From NCBI GenBank assembly GCA_019118605.1, contig DWYP01000045.1, positions 1 to 37,263 on the forward strand: DNA of 37,263 nt. Direction: 5' to 3'. Positions 14,615-23,604 of this stretch are shown piece by piece. The notes under the pieces are model-generated. The model was not told the origin of the DNA and made no database searches. It saw nothing but the letters and a program-made list of their open reading frames with translations. Made by a program: the position numbers and the translations under genes. Origin of the DNA: Candidatus Alistipes faecavium (GTDB taxonomy: Bacteria; Bacteroidota; Bacteroidia; Bacteroidales; Rikenellaceae). The first letter of the stretch is position 1, and the number at the start of each line of letters is the position of its first letter.

Positions 14615-17600
14615 ATCCGGGTGACGGCAATGCGCAGCGGCTGCTCGTCGACATCGGTCTGCGAGACGGCCTCCCCGGCGGGCTGTGCGGCCGTGCGGAC
14701 CTCCACGGCAAGGGTCTGCGCGGCGATGTAGTCGGCATAGCGCGCCACGGCGTCGGCCACAAAGGGCTTCTGCTCGATCTCGATGCGGATCTTGTCGGTG
14801 ACCTCGAATCCCGCATCCTTGCGGATGTTCTGGATGCGGTTGATCAGCTCGCGGGCCACGCCTTCGGCGCGGAGTTCGTCGGTGAGGGTGATGTCGAGGG
14901 CCACGGTGAGCTTCCCTTCCGATGCCACGAGCCATCCGGGCATGTCCTCGGAGGTGATCTCGAAGTCGGCGGCCGTCACGGAGATGCGCTCCTCCCCGAG
15001 GTCGAGGACGGTTTCGGGCGCGGCTTCGATCTCGGCGATGCGCTCCTGCGAGAAGGCGGCGGTCATGGCGGCGATCTGCTTCATGTACTTCCCGTAGCGC
15101 GGCCCGAGGGTCTTGAAGTTGGGCTTGATGCGCTTGGTGATGATTCCCGCGGTGTTTTCGATCAGCTCGATGTCCTTGACGTTCACTTCGTTCATGATCA
15201 GGTCGCGGACCTGTGCGATGTCTTCGGCCATCGTGGGGTCGAGCACCGGGATGAGGATCTTCATCAGCGGCTGGCGCACCTTGATCGAGACCTTGCGGCG
15301 CAGGGCGAGGACCATCGACGAGACGCGCTGCGCAAGGTCCATGCGCTCCTCGAGGCGCGCGTCGATGCACTTCACGTCGGCCTTGGGGAAGGTCGAGAGG
15401 TGCACGGACTCGTCGGTGTGACGTCCGCTCACGGCGTTCAGGTCGAGGAAGATGCGGTCCGAGATGAACGGCGCGAAGGGCGCCGAGAGCATCACGACGG
15501 TCTCCAGACAGGTGTAGAGCGTCTGATAGGCCGCGAGTTTGTCCTCCGACATGCCGCCGCCCCAGAAACGCTTGCGGTTCAGGCGCACGTACCAGTTCGA
15601 GAGGTTCTCGCCCACGAACTCCTGGATGGCGCGTGCCGCGGGCGTGGGATCGTAGTTCTCGAGCGCCTCGGTCACCTGGCGCACGAGCGAGTTGAGCAGC
15701 GAGAGGATCCAGCGGTCGATCTCGGGGCGCTTCTCGAGGGGCACCTCGGCCTCACGGCCCGTGAAGGAGTCGACGTTGGCGTAGAGCGCGAAGAACGAGT
15801 AGGTGTTGTAGAGCGTTCCGAAGAACTTGCGGCGCACCTCGTCCACGCCGTCGCGGTCGAATTTGAGGTTGTCCCACGGCTGGGAGTTGGAGATCATGTA
15901 CCAGCGCGTGGCGTCGGGCCCGTAGGTGTCGAGCACCTCGAACGGGTCGACGGCGTTGCCCAGGCGCTTCGACATCTTGTTGCCGTTCTTGTCGAGCACC
16001 AGGCCGTTCGAAATGATGTTCTTGAACGCCACCGAATCGAAGAGCATCGTGGCGATGGCATGCAGGGTGAAGAACCACCCGCGGGTCTGGTCGACGCCCT
16101 CGGCGATGAAGTCCGCGGGGTACACCTCGGAGAAGTGCTCGCGGTTCTCGAAGGGGTAGTGCGCCTGCGCATAGGGCATGGCTCCCGAATCGAACCATAC
16201 GTCGATCAGGTCGGCCTCGCGGCGCATCGGCTCGCCCTTCGAGGATACGAGGACGATCGAGTCCACATAGGGTCGGTGCAGGTCGATGTGCTCCGTGGAG
16301 TAGTTCTCCTTCGACATGTCGCCGACGCGGAATGTCTTGTAGGGGTTCTCCTTCATGACGCCCGCGGCGATGGACTTCTCGATCTCGGCCATCAGCTCCT
16401 CGATCGAGCCGATGCACTTGATCTCCGAGCGGTCTTCGGTGGCCCAGATCGGCAGGGGCGTACCCCAGAAGCGCGAACGCGAGAGGTTCCAGTCGTTGAG
16501 GTTCTCGAGCCACTTTCCGAAGCGCCCGGTACCTGTCGACTCGGGCTTCCAGCGGATCGTGCGGTTGAGCTCCATCATGCGCTCCTTGAGGGCCGTGGTG
16601 CGGATGAACCACGAGTCGAGCGGGTAGTAGAGCACGGGTTTGTCGGTACGCCAGCAGTGGGGGTAGTTGTGCACGTGCTTCTCGATGCGGAAAGCCTTTC
16701 CGGAGGCCTTCATCTTCATGCAGATGTAGATGTCGAGCGACTCGGCGGCCTGCGCGGCCTTCTCGTCGTAGCGTCCGTCGACGGTGAACTGCGGGTCGTA
16801 GGCGTTCTTGACCCAGCGGCCCTCGTACTCCCTGTAGGCCTCCACGTCGACGCATTCGGCGACGAAGCGCTCGTCCAGCTCGTCGAGGCGGTAGAATTTT
16901 CCCGTGAGGTCGACCATCGGGCGGGTTTCGCCCTTGCGGTTGATCATGAAGAGCGACGGAATGCCCGCGGCGCGCGCCACGAAGGCGTCGTCGGCGCCGA
17001 ACGTCGGGGCGATGTGTACGATGCCCGTACCGTCCTCGGTGGTGACGTAGTCCCCCGCGATGACGCGGAAGGCCTTGTCCGTGGCGATCTTCCAGTTTCC
17101 GTCGGCATCCGCCTCGACGGGCTTCACCCAGGGCAGGAGCTGCTCGTAGTGCATGCCCACGAGCTCCGGGCCGGTGTATTCACCCACGACCTGGAACGGA
17201 ACGAGCTTGTCGCCGGGCTTGTACTCCTCGAGTGCGATGCCCTCGGCCTTCTTGTTGAAGTGCGCGTAGAGCAGGGCCTTGGCCAGCACGGCGGTCATCT
17301 TCTCTCCCGTGTAGGGGTTGTAGCTCCTCACGGCCACGTAGTCGATCTTCGGGCCGACGCAGAGCGCGGTGTTCGACGGCAGGGTCCAGGGGGTCGTGGT
17401 CCATGCCAGGAAGCAGGGCGTTCCCCAACCCTGCATCTCGGGCTTGGGGTCGAGGATGCGGAACTGCCCGACGACGGTCGTGTCCTTCACGTCGCGGTAG
17501 CATCCGGGCTGGTTGAGCTCGTGCGACGAGAGTCCGGTACCGGCGGCCGGCGAGTAGGGCTGGATGGTGTATCCCTTGTAGAGGAGTCCCTTTTCGTAGA

Positions 17601-18096
17601 GCTGCTTGAGCAGCCACCACAGCGACTCGATGTATTTGTTGTCGTAGGTGATGTAGGGGTCGTCCATGTTGACCCAGTAACCCATCTTTCGCGTCAGGCT
17701 CTCCCACATGCCGGTGTACTCCATGACGGCCTCGCGGCAGGTGCGGTTGTAGGTCTCTATCGAAATCGTCTTTCCGATGTCCTCCTTGGTGATGCCGAGC
17801 TTCTTCTCCACGCCCAGCTCCACGGGGAGTCCGTGGGTGTCCCATCCGGCCTTGCGGTGCACGAGATATCCCTGCTGGGTCTTGTAGCGGCAGAAGATGT
17901 CCTTGATCGTGCGGGCCATGACGTGGTGGATGCCGGGCATGCCGTTGGCCGACGGGGGCCCCTCGTAGAATACGAAGGCGGGATGGCCCTCGCGGGTCGA
18001 GATACTCTTGTGGAACGTGTCGTGGGCATCCCACTCGCCGAGCACGTCGGCGGCGATGCCGGCCAGGTCGAGGCCTTTATACTCCTTGAATTTCAT
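14611..18096 (-). CDS. ileS: Isoleucyl-tRNA synthetase, type 2 with GIHH signature
   Basis: Charges tRNA-Ile in the cytoplasm, with a CP1 editing domain. 1161 residues from the ATG at 18096 (MKFKEYKGLDL); an in-frame TTG at 18132 is rejected because a TATCTTTG box ends 5 nt before it. Class I motifs: the usual HxGH is replaced by G55-I-H-H58 (SANGMPGIHHVMA), while KMSKR is normal (NGNKMSKRLGN). Length and C-terminus are of the type 2 (eukaryote-like) IleRS. Such enzymes resist mupirocin, and the GxHH form has been reported as hyper-resistant. Probably co-transcribed with the downstream DksA-like gene. Confidence 0.97.
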   Translation of the reverse strand: MKFKEYKGLDLAGIAADVLGEWDAHDTFHKSISTREGHPAFVFYEGPPSANGMPGIHHVMARTIKDIFCRYKTQQGYLVHRKAGWDTHGLPVELGVEKKLGITKEDIGKTISIETYNRTCREAVMEYTGMWESLTRKMGYWVNMDDPYITYDNKYIESLWWLLKQLYEKGLLYKGYTIQPYSPAAGTGLSSHELNQPGCYRDVKDTTVVGQFRILDPKPEMQGWGTPCFLAWTTTPWTLPSNTALCVGPKIDYVAVRSYNPYTGEKMTAVLAKALLYAHFNKKAEGIALEEYKPGDKLVPFQVVGEYTGPELVGMHYEQLLPWVKPVEADADGNWKIATDKAFRVIAGDYVTTEDGTGIVHIAPTFGADDAFVARAAGIPSLFMINRKGETRPMVDLTGKFYRLDELDERFVAECVDVEAYREYEGRWVKNAYDPQFTVDGRYDEKAAQAAESLDIYICMKMKASGKAFRIEKHVHNYPHCWRTDKPVLYYPLDSWFIRTTALKERMMELNRTIRWKPESTGTGRFGKWLENLNDWNLSRSRFWGTPLPIWATEDRSEIKCIGSIEELMAEIEKSIAAGVMKENPYKTFRVGDMSKENYSTEHIDLHRPYVDSIVLVSSKGEPMRREADLIDVWFDSGAMPYAQAHYPFENREHFSEVYPADFIAEGVDQTRGWFFTLHAIATMLFDSVAFKNIISNGLVLDKNGNKMSKRLGNAVDPFEVLDTYGPDATRWYMISNSQPWDNLKFDRDGVDEVRRKFFGTLYNTYSFFALYANVDSFTGREAEVPLEKRPEIDRWILSLLNSLVRQVTEALENYDPTPAARAIQEFVGENLSNWYVRLNRKRFWGGGMSEDKLAAYQTLYTCLETVVMLSAPFAPFISDRIFLDLNAVSGRHTDESVHLSTFPKADVKCIDARLEERMDLAQRVSSMVLALRRKVSIKVRQPLMKILIPVLDPTMAEDIAQVRDLIMNEVNVKDIELIENTAGIITKRIKPNFKTLGPRYGKYMKQIAAMTAAFSQERIAEIEAAPETVLDLGEERISVTAADFEITSEDMPGWLVASEGKLTVALDITLTDELRAEGVARELINRIQNIRKDAGFEVTDKIRIEIEQKPFVADAVARYADYIAAQTLAVEVRTAAQPAGEAVSQTDVDEQPLRIAVTRI

Positions 18097-18136
18097 ATCG
18101 GGATAATCGGTTTCGTAGCAGATTTCTGACAACCCG

Positions 18137-18170
18137 CAAAGATAGTAAAAAGATTTTAAAACCCCGCAAT
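18137..18170 (-). promoter_or_regulatory. ileS promoter, ATTG-N22-TATCTTTG
   Basis: -33-like ATTG (18170-18167) and perfect -7 TATCTTTG (18144-18137) on the minus strand, about 40 bp before the chosen ATG. Confidence 0.65.
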
Positions 18171-18212
18171 TTCGGACCGATTCCGTCGCGGCGGCCCTGA
18201 ACGGCGGTCCCG

Positions 18213-18259
18213 AAAAGCGGCTCCGGGCCGCACCCTTCGCAGGGAGTGCGGCCCGGAGC
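18213..18259 (-). terminator. Terminator of the ABC exporter gene
   Basis: 14-bp GC-rich stem (18220-18233 with 18246-18259); on the minus strand CGC and TTTT follow it. Separates the exporter from ileS. Confidence 0.8.
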
Positions 18260-18288
18260 GTGCCTTGCGGATGCCCGCGTGCTGCGGG

Positions 18289-20118
18289 TCAGTCGAACGA
18301 CTGCATTTCGATGAGCTTGGCGTAGATTCCGTTGCGGGCCATCAGCTCGGTGTGCGTGCCCTGCTCGGCGATGCGTCCGTGGTCGATGACCACGATCAGG
18401 TCGGCGTTGTGGATCGTCGAGAGGCGGTGTGCGATGACCACCGACGTACGTCCCACGAGCAGCTTGTTCAGGGCATCCTGCACGAGCTTCTCGCTCTCGG
18501 TGTCAAGTGCCGAGGTAGCCTCGTCGAGGATCAGGATGTCGGGGTTCTTCAGCACGGCGCGGGCGATCGAGAGCCTCTGGCGCTGCCCCCCGGAGAGCTT
18601 CGCCCCGCGGTCTCCGATGTTCGTGTCGTAGCCCTCGGGGCATTCGCGGATGAACGAGTCGGCATTGGCGATGCGCGCCGCCTCGACGATCTCCTCGTGC
18701 GTGGCCCCGGACTTTCCCATGGCGATGTTGTTCCCGATCGAGTCGTTGAAGAGCACGGTATCCTGCGAGACGACGCTCATGTGTGCGCGGAGGCTCTCCT
18801 GCGTGTAGTCCGTCAGGGGGATCCCGTCGATGAGGATCTCCCCGGAGGTGGGGTCGTAGAAGCGCGGGAGCAGCTCGCTGAGCGTCGACTTCCCGCCTCC
18901 CGAGGGGCCTACGAGCGCCACGGTCTGCCCGCGGAGGATCTCGAACGAGATGCCGTCGATCACCTCGCGCGAGCCGTCGTAGGAGAAGTGCACGTTGCGG
19001 AACTCGATCTTTTCCCGGAGCCCTTCGAGGACCTTCGCGTCGGGCTTGTCCTCGATCTCGGGGCGCGAGTCGATGATCGAGAAGATGCGCTCCCCGGCGG
19101 CAATTCCCTGGTTGATGTTTGCGAACTGGTCGATGAACGTCCGCACCGGGCGTGTGATCTGCGAGAAGATGGCCACGAAGGCGATGAATCCTCCGGGGTC
19201 GAGCGAACCCTTGGTGACGAGCGAGCCTCCGAAGACGAGGATCACGCCCACGGCGGTGATTCCGAGGAACTCGCTCATCGGGGATGCGAGCTGCTGGCGG
19301 CGAGCCATCGAGAGGGTGAGGCGCGCGAGGTCGGCGCTGATCTCGTAGAACTTTTTCTTGATGTACGGCGTGGCGTTGTAGCTCTTGATGACCTTGACCC
19401 CCGCGAGGGACTCTTCGAGCGTCGAGACCATCTCTCCGGTGCGCTGCTGGTTGGTGCGTGCGGGGTGGCGGAGGCGCTTGACGATGTTCCCGATAATCAG
19501 CGCCACGATGGGCAGGAAGCAGATCGAGAAGACCGAGAGCTCCCAGGATATGGCCACCATCATGACGACGTAGCCGATGATGAGGAACGGCTCGCGGAAG
19601 GAGACCTGCAGGGTGTTTGTGATGCAGAACTGCACCACGCCGATGTCGGAGGTGATTTTCGAGATGATGTCGCCCTTTCGCTGTTCGCTGAAGTATCCGA
19701 CGTTCATGTCCATGACGCGTGAGAACATCTCGTTGCGCATGCGCTGGAGGGTGCGGGCGCGCATGTTCTCGATGGTCCACGCCCCGAGGTATCGGAAGAG
19801 GTTGCTCAGGAAGCTGATGACGACGGCGACGATGGCCAGGAGCATGAGGACGTTGCGCGGGTCGTAGGTGTCGAACAGGTGCGAGTATGCGAAGTTGAAG
19901 AGGTCGTTGACGTAGTCGCCGTCGAAACGCAGGGGCGGGAGCTGCTCGACGTATTCGGGGGTAAATCCGTCGTCGAACATGGTGTTGAGGATCGGGATGA
20001 TGAGTCCGAAGGTCAGGGTATTGAACAGCGCGTAGAGCAGCGAGTAGAAGAAATAGGGTATGGCGTATTTCTCGATGGGCCGGGCGAATCCCAGAAGCCG
20101 CATGTAGGTCTTGAACAT
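18289..20118 (-). CDS. MsbA-like ABC exporter (fused membrane and ATPase domains)
   Basis: 609-residue half-transporter that works as a homodimer in the inner membrane. The N-terminal ~310 residues carry six membrane helices (YFFYSLLYALFNTLTFGLII, VLMLLAIVAVVISF, FLIIGYVVMMVAIS and others). The nucleotide-binding domain has Walker A GPSGGGKST at 404-412, signature LSGGQ at 508-512, Walker B ILILDE ending at 533 and the switch His of AHRLST at 564. Lipid A-core flipping (MsbA) is the most likely job in an organism making Kdo, but lipid or drug exporters look alike. Start at the ATG 20118 (MFKTYMRLL); the longer TTG start falls in the promoter. Flanked by terminators, so monocistronic. Confidence 0.92.
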   Translation of the reverse strand: MFKTYMRLLGFARPIEKYAIPYFFYSLLYALFNTLTFGLIIPILNTMFDDGFTPEYVEQLPPLRFDGDYVNDLFNFAYSHLFDTYDPRNVLMLLAIVAVVISFLSNLFRYLGAWTIENMRARTLQRMRNEMFSRVMDMNVGYFSEQRKGDIISKITSDIGVVQFCITNTLQVSFREPFLIIGYVVMMVAISWELSVFSICFLPIVALIIGNIVKRLRHPARTNQQRTGEMVSTLEESLAGVKVIKSYNATPYIKKKFYEISADLARLTLSMARRQQLASPMSEFLGITAVGVILVFGGSLVTKGSLDPGGFIAFVAIFSQITRPVRTFIDQFANINQGIAAGERIFSIIDSRPEIEDKPDAKVLEGLREKIEFRNVHFSYDGSREVIDGISFEILRGQTVALVGPSGGGKSTLSELLPRFYDPTSGEILIDGIPLTDYTQESLRAHMSVVSQDTVLFNDSIGNNIAMGKSGATHEEIVEAARIANADSFIRECPEGYDTNIGDRGAKLSGGQRQRLSIARAVLKNPDILILDEATSALDTESEKLVQDALNKLLVGRTSVVIAHRLSTIHNADLIVVIDHGRIAEQGTHTELMARNGIYAKLIEMQSFD

Positions 20119-20154
20119 TCGGATCGGGTTTGATTTTGAGGGAATAATCCCCGG

Positions 20155-20162
20155 CAAAGATA
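20155..20162 (-). promoter_or_regulatory. -7 promoter element of the ABC exporter gene
   Basis: TATCTTTG on the minus strand, about 36 nt before the ATG, directly beyond the rnhA terminator. Confidence 0.65.
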
Positions 20163-20224
20163 GAACAATAAATGCGAAAACGGAAAAGAAAGCGCAAAAA
20201 CGGTGAAAAATGCCCCCGCGCCGG

Positions 20225-20263
20225 AAAACGCAACGCCCGGAGCCGTTTCCGGACCCGGGCGTT
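20225..20263 (-). terminator. Terminator of rnhA
   Basis: 9-bp stem AACGCCCGG/CCGGGCGTT (20232-20240 with 20255-20263) with a 14-nt loop, followed on the minus strand by GCGTTTT. Confidence 0.7.
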
Positions 20264-20291
20264 CATCGTTCGGTGGGGCCGAGGGCCCCAT

Positions 20292-20780
20292 TCAGACCTC
20301 TTCGGGATTGTACCCGGTGTCCTCGGCCCAGTGCGCGCGGTCGTTGGCGGCCGCCACGGCCAGCTGGTCGCAGCGGTTGTTCTCGACCGTCTCGGCATGG
20401 CCCTTGACCCATACGAAGCGGACGCTGTGGCGGTTGTACGCGCGCAGGAAGCGCATCCAGAGGTCGGGGTTCTTCTTCCCGGCAAACCCCTTCTTCACCC
20501 ACGCGAAGAGCCACCCCTTCGTCACGGCGTCGACCACATACTTCGAGTCGGAGTAGACGGTGACCTGCGAACCTTCGTATTTCAGCGTTTCGAGGGCCGC
20601 GCAGACGGCCATGAGCTCCATGCGGTTGTTGGTCGTCAGGCGGAATCCGCGGGCGAGTTCCTTGCGGTAGGGCCCCGAGAGGAGCACGGCGCCGTAACCG
20701 CCCGGGCCAGGGTTCCCCAGGGCCGAGCCGTCGGTGTAGATGGTGATTGCGGGAGGTGTTGCGGGCATGGTCCGATTCAT
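20292..20780 (-). CDS. rnhA: Ribonuclease HI
   Basis: Degrades the RNA strand of RNA-DNA hybrids in the cytoplasm. 162 residues with all hallmarks: the first catalytic Asp in ITIYTDGSALGNPGPGGYG, the Glu in TTNNRMELMAV, the Asp in VYSDSKYVV, the handle region KGWLFAWVKKGF, and the late VKGHAET...NNRCDQLA with His and Asp. ATG at 20780 (MNRTMPAT) is used; an ATG four codons later (20768) is equally possible. It lies 77 bp after valS with a hairpin between them but no obvious promoter, so it may be read from the valS promoter. Confidence 0.96.
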   Translation of the reverse strand: MNRTMPATPPAITIYTDGSALGNPGPGGYGAVLLSGPYRKELARGFRLTTNNRMELMAVCAALETLKYEGSQVTVYSDSKYVVDAVTKGWLFAWVKKGFAGKKNPDLWMRFLRAYNRHSVRFVWVKGHAETVENNRCDQLAVAAANDRAHWAEDTGYNPEEV

Positions 20781-20795
20781 TGCTGCGGGGTGCGA

Positions 20796-20823
20796 CGGGC
20801 CTCCGCCGAAAGACGGAGGCCCG
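20796..20823. promoter_or_regulatory. Hairpin between valS and rnhA
   Basis: 10-bp perfect stem CGGGCCTCCG/CGGAGGCCCG with an 8-nt loop. No T-run on the minus strand, so a processing site, an mRNA-stabilising stem or a partial attenuator are all possible. Confidence 0.5.
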
Positions 20824-20857
20824 GTCTTCTTCCCGTGTGGGTTTGCGTCGTTCGGGG

Positions 20858-23485
20858 CTATTTCAGTGCTGCGAGCTGCTCCTTGAGTGCGGCGATCTTG
20901 GCCTCGGCGTCGGCCTGCTTGGCGCGCTCGTTCGCCACGACCTTCTCGGGCGCCGACTGCACGAAACGCTCGTTCGAGAGCTTCTTCATCACCGAGGCGA
21001 GGAACCCTTCGTAATAGGTCAGCTCGTCGGAGAGCTTGCGGATCTCGGCCTCGGCGTCGATCTTGCCCTCGAGGGGCACGAAGTACTGCGTCGTCTTGAC
21101 GAGGAACGCCGCGGCGGCGGGATCCTTCTCCGCGACGGACTCGATCGAGGCGAGGTTTGCCATCTTCATAATCACCGGGGCGAACTCCGCGGGGTAGTTC
21201 TCGTCGGCGATGACGTGCAGCGCGAGGGCCTCCTTCTGCGGGAGGTTCTTCTGGTTGCGGATGTTGCGCACCGCCGAGACGATCTCCTTCGCCAGCTCGA
21301 AGCGCGCCAGCATTGCGGCATCCTCGGCCGCGGGCTCGGGCATCTGCGCCAGGCAGATCGTCTCCCCGTCGGCGCGGGTGCCGAGTGCCTGCCAGATCTC
21401 CTCCGTGACGAAGGGCATGAAGGGGTGCAGCACGCGCATCAGGGCGTCGAAATAGCCCTTCGTCGCGGCGAGCGTCGGGGCGTCGGTCGGGGCGCCGTAG
21501 GCGGGTTTCACCATCTCGAGGTAGAGGCTCGAGAAGTCGTCCCAGAAGAGGCGGTACGCCTCCTTGAAGGCCTCCGAGATGCGGTACGTCTTGAAATCCT
21601 CGGCGATCTGGCGCAGCGAGCGTCCCAGGGTCTGTTCGAACCATGCCACGGCCAGGCGGTTGTTCTCGCTCTGCGCGGCCGCGGGGTCGGCCTCCCAGCC
21701 GTTGACCAGACGGTAGGCGTTCCAGATCTTGTTGCCGAAGTTGCGCCCCTGCTCGCAGAGGGCCTCGTCGAACATCACGTCGTTGCCGGCCGAGGAGCTG
21801 ATGAGCATCGCCATGCGCACGCCGTCGGCGCCGTACTGTGCGATCAGGTCGAGCGGGTCGGGGGAGTTTCCGAGCTGCTTCGACATCTTGCGGCCGATCT
21901 TGTCGCGCACGATGCCTGTGAAGTAGACATTCGCAAAGGGCTTCTCCTGCCGGTACTCGTACCCGGCCATAATCATGCGGGCGACCCAGAAGAAGATGAT
22001 GTCGGGCGCGGTGACCAGATCGTTCGTCGGGTAATAGTATTCGATCTCGGGGTTGTGGGGATGGCGGATTCCGTCGAAGACCGAAATGGGCCAGAGCCAC
22101 GACGAGAACCACGTGTCCAATACGTCCTCGTCCTGGCGCAGGTCGGCGAGCTGCAGCGACGCGTCGCCGGCCTTCGCGCGGGCCTTTTCGAGCGCCTCCT
22201 CGGGGGTCGGTGCCACGACGAATCCTCCCTTCGGGAGATACCACGCGGGGATGCGCTGCCCCCACCACAGCTGGCGCGAGATGCACCAGTCCTTGATGTT
22301 CTCCATCCAGTAGCGGTAGATGTTCTTGTACTTCTCGGGTACGAAGCGGATCGCGTCCTCCATCACGGCCTTCGTCGCGGGCTCCGCGAGCTCCTTCATC
22401 GAGAGGAACCACTGCATCGAGAGTTTCGGCTCGATGGCCACTCCCGTGCGCTCGGAATAGCCCACGTTGTTGGTGTAGTCCTCGACCTTTTCGAGCAGCC
22501 CTGCGTCGGCGAGGTCTTCCTCGATCTTCCGGCGCACGTCGAAGCGGTCCTGGCCGACATACAGGCCGACCTTGTCGTTGATCGTGCCGTCGTCGTTGAA
22601 GATGTCGATGGTCTCCAGACCGTACTTCTCGCCGAGCATGTAGTCGTTGACGTCGTGTGCCGGGGTGACCTTCAGGGCGCCGGTTCCGAACTCGATGTCG
22701 ACATATTCGTCGCGGATGACGGGAATCGGGCGTCCGACGAGGGGCACGATGACGCGGGCGTCGGAGGGCAGGTCTTGATAGCGCGGGTCGTTGGGGTTCA
22801 CGCAGAGGGCCGTATCTCCGAGGATGGTCTCGGGGCGTGTCGTGGCGACGATGATCGTGCGGTCGGAACCCTCGACCTTGTAGCGCAGGTAGTAGAGCTT
22901 TCCGTGGGACTCCTTGAATACGACCTCCTCGTCCGAGAGGGCGGTCTGCGCCGCGGGATCCCAGTTGACCATGCGCACGCCGCGGTAGATCTTTCCCTTG
23001 TCGTAGAGGTCGCAGAAGACGCGCAGGACGCTCTCGGTGCGGGCCTCGTCCATCGTGAAGCAGGTGCGGTCCCAGTCGCACGAGGCCCCGAGCTTTCGCA
23101 GCTGGCGGAGGATCATGCCGCCGTACTTCTCCTTCCACTCCCAGGCGTAGCGGAGGAACTCCTCGCGCGAGAGCGACGATTTCTCGATTCCCTTTTCGCG
23201 GAGCATGGCGACGACCTTCGCCTCGGTGGCGATCGACGCGTGATCCATTCCGGGAACCCAGCATGCGTTCTTTCCCGACATGCGGGCGCGGCGCACGAGG
23301 ACATCCTGCAGCGTGTTGTTGAGCATGTGTCCCATGTGGAGCATTCCGGTGACGTTGGGGGGCGGTATGACGATCGTATAGGGTTCGCGTTCATCGGGTT
23401 CCGAGTGGAAGACACCCCGCTCGACCCAGTATTCGTACCATTTGGGCTCGATTTGCTGGGGTGCGTACTTGTCAGCGATTTGCAT
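20858..23485 (-). CDS. valS: Valyl-tRNA synthetase
   Basis: Charges tRNA-Val; class I synthetase with editing domain. 875 residues, normal for bacterial ValRS. PPPNVTG is followed by the canonical signature H50-M-G-H53, and [12 protein letters not shown] is the KMSKS loop. The C-terminus ends in the usual coiled coil ([13 protein letters not shown]). Start ATG at 23485 ([16 protein letters not shown]). Divergent from lon across 119 bp; rnhA follows. Confidence 0.98.
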   Translation of the reverse strand: MQIADKYAPQQIEPKWYEYWVERGVFHSEPDEREPYTIVIPPPNVTGMLHMGHMLNNTLQDVLVRRARMSGKNACWVPGMDHASIATEAKVVAMLREKGIEKSSLSREEFLRYAWEWKEKYGGMILRQLRKLGASCDWDRTCFTMDEARTESVLRVFCDLYDKGKIYRGVRMVNWDPAAQTALSDEEVVFKESHGKLYYLRYKVEGSDRTIIVATTRPETILGDTALCVNPNDPRYQDLPSDARVIVPLVGRPIPVIRDEYVDIEFGTGALKVTPAHDVNDYMLGEKYGLETIDIFNDDGTINDKVGLYVGQDRFDVRRKIEEDLADAGLLEKVEDYTNNVGYSERTGVAIEPKLSMQWFLSMKELAEPATKAVMEDAIRFVPEKYKNIYRYWMENIKDWCISRQLWWGQRIPAWYLPKGGFVVAPTPEEALEKARAKAGDASLQLADLRQDEDVLDTWFSSWLWPISVFDGIRHPHNPEIEYYYPTNDLVTAPDIIFFWVARMIMAGYEYRQEKPFANVYFTGIVRDKIGRKMSKQLGNSPDPLDLIAQYGADGVRMAMLISSSAGNDVMFDEALCEQGRNFGNKIWNAYRLVNGWEADPAAAQSENNRLAVAWFEQTLGRSLRQIAEDFKTYRISEAFKEAYRLFWDDFSSLYLEMVKPAYGAPTDAPTLAATKGYFDALMRVLHPFMPFVTEEIWQALGTRADGETICLAQMPEPAAEDAAMLARFELAKEIVSAVRNIRNQKNLPQKEALALHVIADENYPAEFAPVIMKMANLASIESVAEKDPAAAAFLVKTTQYFVPLEGKIDAEAEIRKLSDELTYYEGFLASVMKKLSNERFVQSAPEKVVANERAKQADAEAKIAALKEQLAALK

Positions 23486-23530
23486 AGTGCGTATGAGGTT
23501 TAATGCGGTTTTGATTTGCGTTCAGGCAGG

Positions 23531-23558
23531 CAAAGTTATTAACATTCTGTCAAAGTTA
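23531..23558 (-). promoter_or_regulatory. Tandem valS -7 elements
   Basis: TAACTTTG occurs twice on the minus strand, 23558-23551 and 23538-23531, exactly 20 bp apart. Either could be the -7 box; together they suggest two start sites or one promoter with a duplicated element. Confidence 0.55.
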
Positions 23559-23581
23559 AAATAAAATCCGTGAAAAAACGT

Positions 23582-23589
23582 TACCTTTG
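23582..23589 (+). promoter_or_regulatory. lon -7 promoter element
   Basis: Perfect TACCTTTG, 15 nt before the chosen ATG. No clear -33 TTTG and no heat-shock-like inverted repeat seen upstream. Confidence 0.65.
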
Positions 23590-23604
23590 CACATTGTATA
23601 TAGT

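Noticed and set aside
14545..18129. Very long open frame antisense to ileS (also 1547-3478, 20747-23503 and 23581-26847)
   Set aside because: Translations are Val/Gly/Asp/His-rich with no domain pattern and mirror the codon structure of clear genes; typical of GC-rich antisense frames.
18097..18132. TTG start for ileS at 18132
   Set aside because: Only 5 nt past the TATCTTTG box and outside IleRS homology; the ATG at 18096 fits the family.
23587..23604. TTG start for lon at 23587
   Set aside because: The TTG lies inside the -7 promoter element, so it cannot be in the transcript.
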